In this document: positions 37,441-46,396 of the stretch, one piece after another | How the letters are laid out: the number at the start of each line of letters is the position of its first letter | Position numbering within the stretch: the first letter of the stretch is position 1 | Assembly: GCA_963693315.1 (NCBI GenBank) | Contig: OY856188.1 | Coordinates: 98,368,915-98,432,914 of the forward strand | Direction: 5' to 3' | From: Diogma glabrata | Lineage: Eukaryota; Arthropoda; Insecta; Diptera; Cylindrotomidae | Length of the DNA: 64,000 bases | Made by a program: the position numbers and the translations under genes | Notes under the pieces: generated by a model | What the model saw: the letters and a program-made list of their open reading frames with translations, nothing else | What the model was told of the DNA's origin: nothing | Database searches by the model: none

Positions 37441-37967
37441 TAGAGAGTGGTACGTGAGATATCACATACCAGTGGCAATATTAGTGAGATATCACTAGTC
37501 AAGGTAGTATCTTAGGGGTGTTGCTGAATGAACTGTATTCAGTCAACGGTAGTAAAGTCAGTCTTAGCTATGGAATAATCCTTGATGGATGGCACGCTGT
37601 TGCTTGAAGAAACAAACCTTCATATAACTACATCTGGGCTTAAATCATTGAGCAAGATAGTGCGTCACATAATCCGGGATTAAGCAACTAGCTGGATGAT
37701 TGACAACCCCATTGTAGCTTTGTTCCTACAAATTTTTCAAACAAATTCAATTTTTATCTCTTATTTTATTTTATATGTGATAGGATTTATTGTTTATTCG
37801 TCCATTATTTAACAAAAAATATACAATAAAACAAACAAAAAGATTTGCGTCCATTAACTTCCTTAGAACGCATGTTGTTGTGGGAACTTGGTCTTAAAAG
37901 GTTTTTATGTGTTGTTGTGATACATATAGTAATGCCTAATACACAACACATTTTATTAAAAAAAAAT
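37441..37967 (+). mobile_element. Near-complete copy of the poly(A)-ended SINE-like family
   Basis: Collinear with 28850-29449: 'gagatatcacatacc', 'gagatatcactag', 'gaactgtattcagtcaacgg', 'cttcatataact', then the tail 'gcgtccattaac...ttgttgtggga', the stem-loop and a terminal A-run at 37959-37967. No ORF. It follows the octamer satellite within about 35 bp. Confidence 0.8.
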
Positions 37968-38094
37968 TCTATTTTTCATAGCAAGCTTTACACTAAAACC
38001 ACATAATGATAAAATATTTTGACAGGCTTGCTTGTGAAAAATTTTATTTATTCTACTATCCTACTATCCTATCCGGCAATTTTTTTATGTTGAA

Positions 38095-38310
38095 AATGCA
38101 CCACGTATTAAAAGGTCAGCATAAGCAGCTGAAAACACATTAAGGGCTTTAATTGATGTAAACTCGCAAAAAACAACTCATGAAATCGCTAGGCGGTTAA
38201 ATATGACAAACTTTACCGGTCATGATCATTTCAAATGTCTAGGTTTAATTCCAAGGCTCGACATATGGGGTCCTTATGTTCTTACAGAAAAAAATTGGTG
38301 TCATGGCGTT
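38095..38310 (+). pseudogene. Mariner transposase N-terminal HTH fragment
   Basis: The plus-strand frame gives AENTLRALIDVNSQKTTHEI, then ARRLNM, then HFKCLGLIPRLDIWGPYVLT. This matches the mariner pattern 'L-x-x-x-NP-x-x-TTRELA-x-x-LN ... HLK-x-LG-x-x-x-K-x-D-x-WVPH-x-LT', the second helix-turn-helix and the linker before the catalytic domain. The catalytic D,D,D region does not follow. A mariner C-terminal fragment lies at 40735-41040 on the same strand, and a deleted LTR element sits between them. Confidence 0.75.
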
Positions 38311-38371
38311 GACGTCTATGTTTTGCTTTATAGCTTGTCATTCGCGCTATATACATTAATTTTATGAGTTA

Positions 38372-38523
38372 ATACTCTAGAAGTTTATTTAGTAGAAATA
38401 GTTTAATGAAGGAGAAGCAATTTAACGTAATAATTTGCTTAACAAAAACTTGATCCTTGCCGTATATCAGTCTCACTTGATATAACAGCAATAGGACGGT
38501 AACAAGTATTAAGATGAATTGAT
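38372..38523 (-). repeat. 3' LTR of the miniature gypsy element
   Basis: Shares 'ttaacgtaataatttgctta', 'cgtatatcagtctcacttga' and 'aagtattaagatgaattgat' with 39914-40066 in the same orientation. The RNase H reading frame runs into this repeat, showing that the sequence normally separating pol from the LTR has been deleted. Confidence 0.75.
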
Positions 38524-39010
38524 CAGCAATTGCCGAATAGTCGATGCTCTCAGGTAGTTGGATTCGATCAATGCGTGACAAGGCGTCAGCAACAACATTG
38601 TCAATTCCAGAAATATGTCGTATGTCAGTTGTAAACTGGCTGATAAAATCCGGATGTCTAAATTGTGTCTGGATTTTGCGACAATGCATAAATTAAAGGT
38701 TTATGATCTGTGAAGAGGATAAAATTTCGCCCTACTAGAAGGTAGCGAAAATGTTTAACGGCTAAATAAGCTGCAAAAGTTCACGATCATAAGCGTTGTA
38801 GCGCTGTTGAGTTTCGATTAGTCTAACCGAAAAGAAATTGAGAGGCTGCCATGAATCGGTAGGCAGTTGTTGAACGACAGAACCAACTGCTTTGTCGGAA
38901 GCGTCGACCATAATAGCAAGTTGGGCATCTAAAGAAGGATGAGCGAGCATCGTAACATCGCAGAGTTGCTTTTTACAATTTGTAAAAGCTTGAAGAGAAG
39001 ATTCTGACCA
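38524..39010 (-). pseudogene. Ty3/gypsy RNase H domain
   Basis: In order on the minus strand: WSKNDKRPINWSESSLQAF, LAHPSLDAQLAIMVDASDKA (catalytic Asp in VDASD), VGSVVQQ, WQPLNFFSVRL, QRYNAYDRELLQ, FILFTDHKPLIYA, and HISGIDNVVADALSRID. This is essentially the whole gypsy RNase H domain, with small frame breaks near 38760 and 38690. It would degrade RNA in the RNA:DNA hybrid. Its N-terminus is joined directly to RT motif-B-region sequence because the RT palm/thumb is deleted. The C-terminus runs into the LTR. Confidence 0.85.
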
Positions 39011-39044
39011 GTTAATAGGTCGTTTGTCGTTTTTTGACCAACGT

Positions 39045-39305
39045 TTGACCAGCGTTTCTTAAACCAAATCCCATTCGTGTGAACTAGAAAAGTCCGAATG
39101 GTGTAGAGATAGCTGTCTTAGGAATATCAAACGGCTCAATAGGAATTTGGTGGTAAGCTCGCACTAGGTCGATTGTCGAGAAAAAAGTGCAACCTACAAG
39201 TTTTTGCGAAAAATCCTGGTATCATAAACCATCAAACGGTAATTATTGTGGCAGTCACCGAATTCTGCTAAATGCGGCGAGCCATTTAGTTTTTTGAATT
39301 AAGAG
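39045..39305 (-). pseudogene. Ty3/gypsy reverse transcriptase fragment, active site deleted
   Basis: Minus-strand motifs: [19 protein letters not shown] (motif A, with catalytic Asp), [13 protein letters not shown], then after a stop MGFGLRNAGQT (motif B region). The next expected block, with the YxDD box and thumb, is absent. Sequence jumps to the region preceding RNase H. At the junction the plus strand carries TTTGACCA twice, 11 bp apart, consistent with deletion between short direct repeats. The enzyme cannot be active. Confidence 0.85.
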
Positions 39306-39333
39306 AGAAAGAAGCATAACGAGAACATTCAAG

Positions 39334-39522
39334 ATGGCATTTTTTAGCAAGATCACCGAATTGATGATGATAGAAACAAATGCCCTGAAAAATTCTAGAG
39401 ATCTTGAGCTAGATCGCGATCAGCAATCGTTGCCTCTAGAGGGAGTTCTAGATCTTGATCTAGAAGAATTAGATAAACTTTGGCTAATTGCCGATAATTC
39501 AATTTCCAGCTTTTTATTTTGA
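39334..39522 (+). other. Short ORF opposite the gag/RT junction
   Basis: A 62-codon plus-strand frame rich in Glu, Asp and Leu. It overlaps, in antisense, the stretch between gag and RT of the miniature gypsy element. I regard it as a probable shadow. Confidence 0.1.
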
Positions 39523-39640
39523 AGTTCTAAATTTTTAAATTTGCTGTTGCAATAGATTTCTGAATTTGATTTAGCAGAATTATCATTGGAAGATTCAAAA
39601 TGTTACGAAAGTTGTGTCACTTGAAAAATTGATGGAGTCA

Positions 39641-39900
39641 TCAAAGCACTGAATACAGCATTTGCAGTGCTACAGCGTCAAGAACGTCATTACTGGCGGT
39701 TTTCACAAGAGGAGGAAGTTTTTCGCTCCATAGAACTCTCAGTGTGGCATCAGTAAAATTTTGTTTAGCTTCACTTCGCATTGCTCGCAACAATATGGAT
39801 GGGCGTTTATCGCCAAGATTCATCCCACGGAGCACGGTACGAATGCGGTCAGTATTAGATTTTTCTAACCGAGTGAGAATAACTTTGTTGTTCTAGCCTG
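39641..39900 (-). pseudogene. Ty3/gypsy Gag capsid fragment
   Basis: The minus-strand peptide NNKVILTRLEKSNTDRIRTV and then MNLGDKRPSILLRAMRSEA ... LRVLWSEKLPP is the arthropod gypsy Gag block with the pattern 'K-x-x-L-x-x-R-x-x-x-S ... GD-x-KPS-x-LLR-x-M ... L-x-x-LW-x-x-x-LP'. It forms part of the capsid that packages the element RNA. Only about 85 residues remain; the zinc-knuckle nucleocapsid is not seen. It begins almost directly at the 5' LTR, so leader and primer-binding sequence are lost. Confidence 0.8.
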
Positions 39901-39913
39901 TCTGTAAATACTC

Positions 39914-40066
39914 ATACTCTAGAAATTTATTTAAAGTAGAAATAGTTTAATGTAGTACAAGTAATTTAACGTAATAATTTGCTTAGAGAAAACTTACTCC
40001 TTGTCGTATATCAGTCTCACTTGATATAACAGCAACAGGGCGGTAACAAGTATTAAGATGAATTGA
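39914..40066 (-). repeat. 5' LTR of the miniature gypsy element
   Basis: Counterpart of 38372-38523, differing by scattered substitutions and a 2-bp indel. The divergence between the LTRs indicates that the insertion is not recent, since LTRs are identical at integration. Confidence 0.75.
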
Positions 40067-40734
40067 TTTTCATCTAATTAATCCATTGAGATTCTATGGC
40101 ACCATTTGCACACAAATTTAATGATTATCATTTATCATATGTAAAATTAAAATAATACGTTTTATTTAAATGAATTGATATAATATATTTAATTTAAATT
40201 TCATTAAAATATACAGCGTAAACTGTTTGTATAATTAAATTGATTCCTTCTGATAATTATCACCTCTTAAAATTTTACATTAAGAAAACTGTTTTGATAC
40301 TATTATTAATAAGGTTAAACTTTAACGCAAACAAATTTAAAACCATCAAGTTACGTTAATTATTTACATTAAAATTATTTTTAAACTTTAAAAAAAAATA
40401 AACATTTTTCATATTCACGAACAAAATAATAATATGGAACATTAAAAATCTGAACAAGAATCAATAAATTTTTTGAAAAGCTACTAAAACTAACTTTTTT
40501 GTTTTACATTTTCCTCAACTACTAGATTAATATTTTTATTTGAAATTTTTAGTTTAAACATAAGCTTCTCAAACGTCAATAAAATGACCCATTTTTAAAT
40601 CGCATCATTACTGGCGTATAAAATATGTAACGCCTCAAAGCACCTCGAAAGCTGATATTCATAAAAAATAGGTAAACTTATCTAATTGGTGGGATTTCAA
40701 AAGATTAATTTTTTTTTAGCTTCTACCCAAGAAT
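40067..40734. other. AT-rich non-coding stretch
   Basis: No gene or motif found. It lies between the LTR element and the mariner C-terminal fragment. Confidence 0.5.
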
Positions 40735-41040
40735 ACTACGATGAATTATGAAGTGTATTGTCATCAGCTAAACGAACTGAAATTCACTTAAGCAGAAAAG
40801 GGCAGAATTTATCTAGGAAAATATGTTGTGTTCCACCAAGAAAATGCGAGACTTCATACAAGTTTGTTAACTCGTCAAAAGCTTTTGCAGCTTGGATGGA
40901 ATGTACTGATATTCTTCTGATCTGGCACCTTCTGATTATTATTTGTTCCGGTCTCTACAAATCGTTTTGAACTATAAAACCTTTACTTCAAATGAGGAGG
41001 TCTAAAATCGCTTGGATCAGTTTTTTGAACAGATCAGATC
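40735..41040 (+). pseudogene. Mariner transposase C-terminal catalytic fragment
   Basis: The plus-strand frame gives MNYEVYCHQLNEL, then VVFHQENARLHTSLLTRQKL followed by LQLGWNVL. This is the mariner signature 'HQDNARPH' (second catalytic Asp region; here Glu replaces Asp) and 'GW-x-V'. After a frame change NYKTFTSNEEV and NRLDQFFEQI match the downstream 'F-x-x-EEV-x-x-x-L-x-x-FF' helices. The PYSPDLAPSDYHLF block is present only as frame-shifted debris. Stops, frame changes and the Asp-to-Glu difference show it is dead. Confidence 0.75.
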
Positions 41041-42705
41041 AGATACCTGGATCAACAAAACACATTTTCACTTGCGAAAAATTTCAAAGAATGCAAAACA
41101 TTTTTTATATATTTGGTTTTATATTTCAGAACAAAATTGGATATTTTTGTGTATTACAAAAAATATTCAATTTTGTTCTAAAATACAGAAAACATAAAAA
41201 CGTATATTTATATGTATCCTAATACGACACAACCAATAGTTATTTATGTATTAAGGGCGTAAAGATAGTTTTTTTTTGTGTAAGAGCTAAGCTAACGCCT
41301 CGAGCAACAAACACTCGAAACCAAAAAAGATTCTTTATGCCTGAATTACATACGAGATTTTTTGTACGAATAAGATTCTGTATTATTTGCATAAATTAAA
41401 AAACATATATTTACACAAAATAGTAAAATATTTTTTGAGAAAATTGTTTAATCCAAGTAGTTTTGCTTTTCGTATTTATTTTCCTAAATTTCTATAGCAA
41501 CCAATTTCTATATACATAATTTATTCAAAACATTTTGTTTTTCAGTTGCATTTGATTTATCGTATAGAGTATATTATTGTGTTTTGTAAAATATATTTTG
41601 AAAAAATCGTTAAATTCAAGTAATTTTTTATTTTTCTTATTTTTTTTTTCTAAATTTCTTTAGCAACCAATTTATTTGATTTTAATTGTATATAAAATTA
41701 CAAACAAACAAAACAATGCTTAGATTAAAAAATTTTCTCAAAATAAAAAAATTTCACAAAACATATATGTCTGTAAATATATCTACGTTTTTTGTAAATA
41801 ATCATAATGTATTTTGATCTTTTGATTTCGTTTGATGTTGTAAAATAGTAACTTACATATCGTGGGCTGAAAGGAGAAGATTACGCCTGCGGTTCATATT
41901 GAAGCCTGACGCGCAGCAAGGGCTTTTATTGAACTAAGGGCGTAATTTTCCATTCAACCTGAGTGTATGTACATTTTACGCACAACTTAATTTGTAGTAT
42001 AAATCAATTTTTGAATTTTTTAAGCTCGCTAGACATTTTGAAAATTATTCGAAACATGCCATGATTTTTTCTATAAACTTCATACAATAATTTATTTGTT
42101 TGTTCTAATTTAATGATTATTTTTCGGGTGATTATTTTACGGGCGGCAAAGTAGAAAAATACACTAATGTTTTATATAGCAACGGGCTTTTATTTTATGG
42201 GCGTTAAGTTCAACTTTCAGTCACGATAACTAGGATGCAAAATGTGTTTTACGATTCGTTTGTGCGTTTACGCTTTAGAACGTAAAATAGTAATTTTAGG
42301 CATTGTTATTTCAATTTTAGGCATTGTTATTTCAATAGGAAAAAAGGCCTACCTTACGCACAATTTTTAAATCGTGAAAGTGCATTTTACGACTTACTCG
42401 TACAAAAAAATTTTTTTTATTCTTTCAAATAGAAGATTGCACTAACGCAAACATTTATTGGACGTGAAAAACTAAATGCTACTCATTAAATTAATTATAA
42501 CAAAATTAAATCTAAACTATAGCACGTCATCTCCATCGTGATATTTCTTTTAAAATACATTACTAAAACTGTGTTCCAATAATTCATGCTTAATATACTA
42601 TATTTTCTTAATCAAATCAGTCAGGTTTTTATTCAGCAGCTAAGTAGCAGTAAGTATTATTAAAAATTTTGAATACAAAGCTGACAATTTTAGAAGGTGT
42701 GCTTT
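41041..42705. other. Stretch without gene, with weak internal duplications
   Basis: No supported ORF; 40992-41222 runs out of the mariner fragment. 'gggcttttatt...gggcgt' strings at about 41928 and 42185, and 'cattttacg' downstream of each, suggest an old duplication of roughly 250 bp. A 21-bp direct repeat 'attttaggcattgttatttc' occurs at about 42292-42335. Confidence 0.4.
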
Positions 42706-42709
42706 AAGT

Positions 42710-42950
42710 TGCGTCGATGGTAGCACTTTTAATCTTATTTATGGAAGATTCTTTGAAACTGGCTGGATGGCTCTATGGCTCGATGGCTAGCTGGCTCGAT
42801 GAAACGAACCTTCATATAACTCTAATCTAAGCTTTAATATTTGAGAAAGACAGTGCATCACATGATCAAGGAATATATCATAAACTGGATTATTGGCAAA
42901 CTAATTTTTGTTTTGTTTGTGCAAGTTTTTCTAAAAAAATTGCTTTCAAT
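42710..42950 (+). repeat. Partial body copy of the poly(A)-ended SINE-like family
   Basis: 'gatggtagca', 'cttcatataact', 'gagaaagacagtgca', 'cacatgatcaagga' and 'ggattattggca' match 28990-29150 in the same order. The tail with stem-loop and poly(A) is missing, so this copy was truncated at the 3' side or interrupted. A local 'ggctggatggctctatgg...' simple duplication is included. Confidence 0.65.
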
Positions 42951-43806
42951 CCTTGAATTGATTATTTTAGAAACTTATGATAAAACTCAGTCAATCAAAA
43001 TTCATCTTTAAACTATATTGACAACAGCGTCTAATTATCAATTATTCACTACATCGAAGAAATAATCCATGTAACTAAAAACACAGGTTGAGACAGACAG
43101 ACATTTTCTGCCACTCAAAGTTTAATAAGAAAAAGAAATAAACCAAGAGCTAGAAAATGGTCATAGGATAATACAAATAATAAAATAATTGCGCTTCGCC
43201 CCTCACATGCTCAAACATATTGCAAAAACTATGACTTGAATGTAGTTAATAAAAGAGCAGCAGCTGAAAAAGATAAATTAAAACAATATTAAATCATTTC
43301 CACATGTAATTTCGCTCAAAGAATGTACCAGAGTATTCATAATATTCAAACCTAGCCCAAGTCAAAATAAATAAACGCCAGGAAATATATAAAAAAAGTT
43401 CGGTAAAGTGCGAAAAATGAATTATTTCAATTTTTTTTCTATCGCGTCACTTCGAAACGTAGGGAAGGACCAACTTTTTGTTGCACTTTTTTTTAGAATA
43501 ATTCAGAAACTGTTCACCGCAATATTCTAAAAGTTGCAAGGTTTCTTCATTTGGTTTTCTTTCAAATGACATCACACTCATATTGGTCAAAAAAACTTTT
43601 TTCACCTTTTGCCACTCCCATCCCCTAAACACACAGAAATATAATTATTTGAGACTTTGCTCCATTTTTCAAAGTTTATCAAATTTGCTGTCTCTTTGAA
43701 TTTTTTGAAAATGTTCTGTCAATCAACGTCGAAACGGTCTTTATTCACAAGAGTAGGGGCTTTATTCACAAGAGTGTTACGAGTCTTATTTCTAGTTAGA
43801 CCAAAC
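42951..43806. other. Stretch without supported gene
   Basis: Minus ORF 43447-43632 and plus ORF 43657-43860 have no recognisable motif; the latter runs into the foldback arm. A short direct repeat 'tttattcacaagagt' occurs twice near 43740-43775. Confidence 0.4.
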
Positions 43807-44471
43807 CGTTTTGAAAAGAAACTCTTAGCAGTATTAGGGTGGTTGGAAAATTATAAATAAAATAACAAAAATCAACTTAACTTGGTAAAAGTTCCGGAAA
43901 GGGGGTGAGGTTAGCCAAATATACGTTTTAGGGTTCTTTGTTGGTTTTTACGATTTTTTCTGAAATATGCAACCTATTGAAAAAACTGAAATAAAAGTTG
44001 TAGATAATTAAAAAATCTAAAACTTTTTATCGATTATTTTTCAACATAACCTCAAATTTTCGAAGAAAATGAGCCATGAAAAAGGTAAATATTCGAAAAT
44101 TTCATAACCAACTTTTTCGATTTTTTAACCGACTTTTTCCAAAATTAGATTTTTTTTTATTCATATTCGTAATAAATCAAAAACTAAATATTTTGCTTTG
44201 AAAAAAATACAAGTTATTCAAAACTCAGAGTCAGGAGAGATCGTTTTTTACCAAGTTTCATAAAAAAATTAATTTTTACGGTAGATAAAAATAAAAACCA
44301 AAAACAACAGCTTTTAGTGTTCTTCAGTCAAAAATCGTAAAAACCCAACAAAAAACCCTCAAAAAGTGTATTTAGCTACCCCCACCCCCTTTCCGGAACT
44401 TTTACCGAGTTGAGTTTCCTTCATTTATTTATAATTTTTCCTAAATTATCCAACCATCCACATACTGCTAA
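43807..44471. mobile_element. Foldback element with about 155-bp inverted arms
   Basis: The left arm (about 43807-43966) matches the reverse complement of the right arm (about 44318-44471). Shared blocks are 'cttagcagta', 'ggttgga', 'aattataaata', 'ggtaaaagttccggaaaggg', 'gggtttttacgatttt'. The outermost bases of the right arm continue beyond the Harbinger insertion at 46397-46415 ('gaatttttcatgaattccgg' opposite 'ccgttttgaaaagaaactc'). So the Harbinger landed inside the right tip. No coding sequence. Confidence 0.75.
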
Positions 44472-44741
44472 GGGCCAGTTGTTTCATCTCCGATTAAATC
44501 AACGGTTTGGTTAAATCTCTGATAACCGGTGAAAAAATTAAAAACTAGTTGTTTCATGTAAAGTTAAGGTGATCTCCGATTAAATATTTAACTTAACCGT
44601 TACCGACCAAAAATGGCTAATCAACTATTTAACCATTGATTATCTGTCATTATAATATATCTGTCAAACTGTAATTTTTATCTCGGTGGCTTTGTGAAAT
44701 AAATAATTGTGCGCGAATTTTATTAAATAAATAAATTCAAA

Positions 44742-45529
44742 ATGTTTGATTCAATATATAATATTAGTTGTTCTGATTCTTCTGACGATAAAGAAATAAT
44801 TAACTATGTGACATCAAGGAAAAAGAAAACCTTCCGATCAAGAGAAGATTTTTTAAGTTGGGATGATATAGATTTCGAAGCCAGGTTTCGGATGTCAAAA
44901 GAAACAATTTTTTGGCTTACAGAACTAATTAAACCAAAGATAAAAACTATATCAACAAAGTAAGTTCTATATTTAAAGAATACATTCATACTTTTAATTA
45001 AATTAAATGATAAATTTTCTTAGAAATCGAGCTGTTAGTCCACTGGATCAAGTATTGTTAACAATGCGCTTTTTTGCAACTGGAACAATACAGCAATGTA
45101 CAGGACATTTATATGGGCTACACAAATCTACTGTATGTAGAATCACAAAGAAGGTAACAAGAGCTATTGCCCAACTACGTCCATTATTCATTAAAATGCC
45201 AGATACAGAAGAAAAACAACAAAAATGCTCATATGATTTTTATAAAATGGCCCGATTTCCGAACGTGATTGGTGCAATTGATTGTACTCATGTTCCAATA
45301 ATATCGCCAGGTATAAAAGAATTTTTAGTAGCCAATTACAAATTAAAGATTGTTTTTATTTCTATAGGTGGGGAAAATGCTGAGTTTTATAAGAAATCGC
45401 AAAGATATATTCTCTGTTAACGTTCAAGCCGTTGTAAATGCAGACATGTCATTAATGGATGTTGTAGCTAGATGGCCAGGTTCTAGCCACGATAGCACTA
45501 TATTTAATAATAGTCGATTAAAATGCTAA
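44742..45529 (+). pseudogene. HARBI1-like PIF/Harbinger transposase, truncated
   Basis: Exon 1 starts with the ATG at 44742 and runs to 44959. An intron with GTAAGT donor (44960) and TTCTTAG acceptor (ending 45023) joins it in phase to exon 2. Exon 2 has VSPLDQVLLTMRFFATG, the HTH segment STVCRITKKVTRAI, and FPNVIGAIDCTHVPI with the first catalytic Asp. A second probable intron starts at the GTATAA near 45310 and ends at TTTCTATAG (about 45367), restoring GGENAEFY. Near 45390 one extra base shifts the frame. Homology then continues as FSVNVQAVVNADMSLMDVVA and SSHDSTIFNNSRLK (second Asp), and stops at about 45529. The Glu-containing end of the nuclease is lost. Confidence 0.85.
44960..45023 (+). 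other. Spliceosomal intron in the transposase
   Basis: GTAAGT donor, AT-rich interior and TTCTTAG acceptor, 64 bp. Removal joins the partial codon AA to A to give Lys and keeps the reading frame (codon phase 2). The short size is typical of insect introns. Confidence 0.75.
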
Positions 45530-45540
45530 AATGTTAAAAT

Positions 45541-46086
45541 TAAAATGTAAAATGTAAAATGTAAAATGTAAAATGTAAAATGTAAAATGTAAAATGTAAA
45601 ATGTAAAATGTAAAATGTAAAATGTAAAATGTAAAATGTAAAATGTAAAATGTAAAATGTAAAATGTAAAATGTAAAATGTAAAATGTAAAATGTAAAAT
45701 GTAAAATGTAAAATGTAAAATGTAAAATGTAAAATGTAAAATGTAAAATGTAAAATGTAAAATGTAAAATGTAAAATGTAAAATGTAAAATGTAAAATGT
45801 AAAATGTAAAATGTAAAATGTAAAATGTAAAATGTAAAATGTAAAATGTAAAATGTAAAATGTAAAATGTAAAATGTAAAATGTAAAATGTAAAATGTAA
45901 AATGTAAAATGTAAAATGTAAAATGTAAAATGTAAAATGTAAAATGTAAAATGTAAAATGTAAAATGTAAAATGTAAAATGTAAAATGTAAAATGTAAAA
46001 TGTAAAATGTAAAATGTAAAATGTAAAATGTAAAATGTAAAATGTAAAATGTAAAATGTAAAATGTAAAATGTAAAATGTAAAATG
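45541..46086 (+). repeat. (TAAAATG)78 heptamer array inside the Harbinger element
   Basis: 546 bp of apparently perfect 7-bp repeats, exactly 78 units. It is flanked by imperfect versions (left 'ttaaaatgctaaaatgttaa', right 'aaaatgttaaaattaaa'). The purity suggests recent expansion by slippage or unequal exchange, probably seeded by an AAAATG-containing stretch at the transposase truncation point. It is non-coding, since every frame meets TAA. Confidence 0.95.
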
Positions 46087-46396
46087 TTAAAATTAAACGC
46101 TAATTCTATAACAAAAATCGAATTTGTAATGGCAGTTTTATTACTTTTGTTGTAACAATAAAATAAAATTTAAATTTCAAGCTATTTTGTTTTTAATTTC
46201 ACGCCATCTTCTATTGTACACTTTAAATAAAATGTCATTTTATGTTCTAAAAAATTAATCACTGATTAATTTTAACCATTGTCAATTTTTGGATGAAACA
46301 ACCGATTTCATTTTTAACCAGTGATTAAATTTAATCATTGATTAAACTAACTTCTGATTAAGAAAAAATAACCGTAGATGAAACAACCGGTCCTAA

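Larger units (their letters stand above)
38372..40066 (-). mobile_element. Miniature, internally deleted Ty3/gypsy LTR element
   Basis: Direct repeats of about 152 bp (38372-38523 and 39914-40066), which I estimate at 85-90% identical by eye, bracket minus-strand gypsy coding pieces in the normal order gag, RT, RNase H. The primer-binding region, protease, RT active site and integrase are missing. At about 1.7 kb it is far shorter than a complete gypsy element (typically 5-8 kb). Boundaries are taken from the extent of the direct repeats; a target duplication is not evident. Confidence 0.75.
44472..46393 (+). mobile_element. PIF/Harbinger transposon with TAA target duplication
   Basis: The left end GGGCCAGTTGTTTCATCTCC and the reverse complement of the right end GGACCGGTTGTTTCATCTAC are imperfect inverted repeats. 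They are flanked by TAA on both sides (44469-44471 and 46394-46396), the 3-bp duplication diagnostic of PIF/Harbinger. Subterminal GTTGTTTCAT motifs recur (about 44549 on the plus strand; about 46290-46305 in reverse complement). The 1,922-bp element carries the first part of a HARBI1-like transposase gene and, in place of the rest, a 546-bp heptamer array. No Myb/SANT partner gene is present. Confidence 0.9.
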
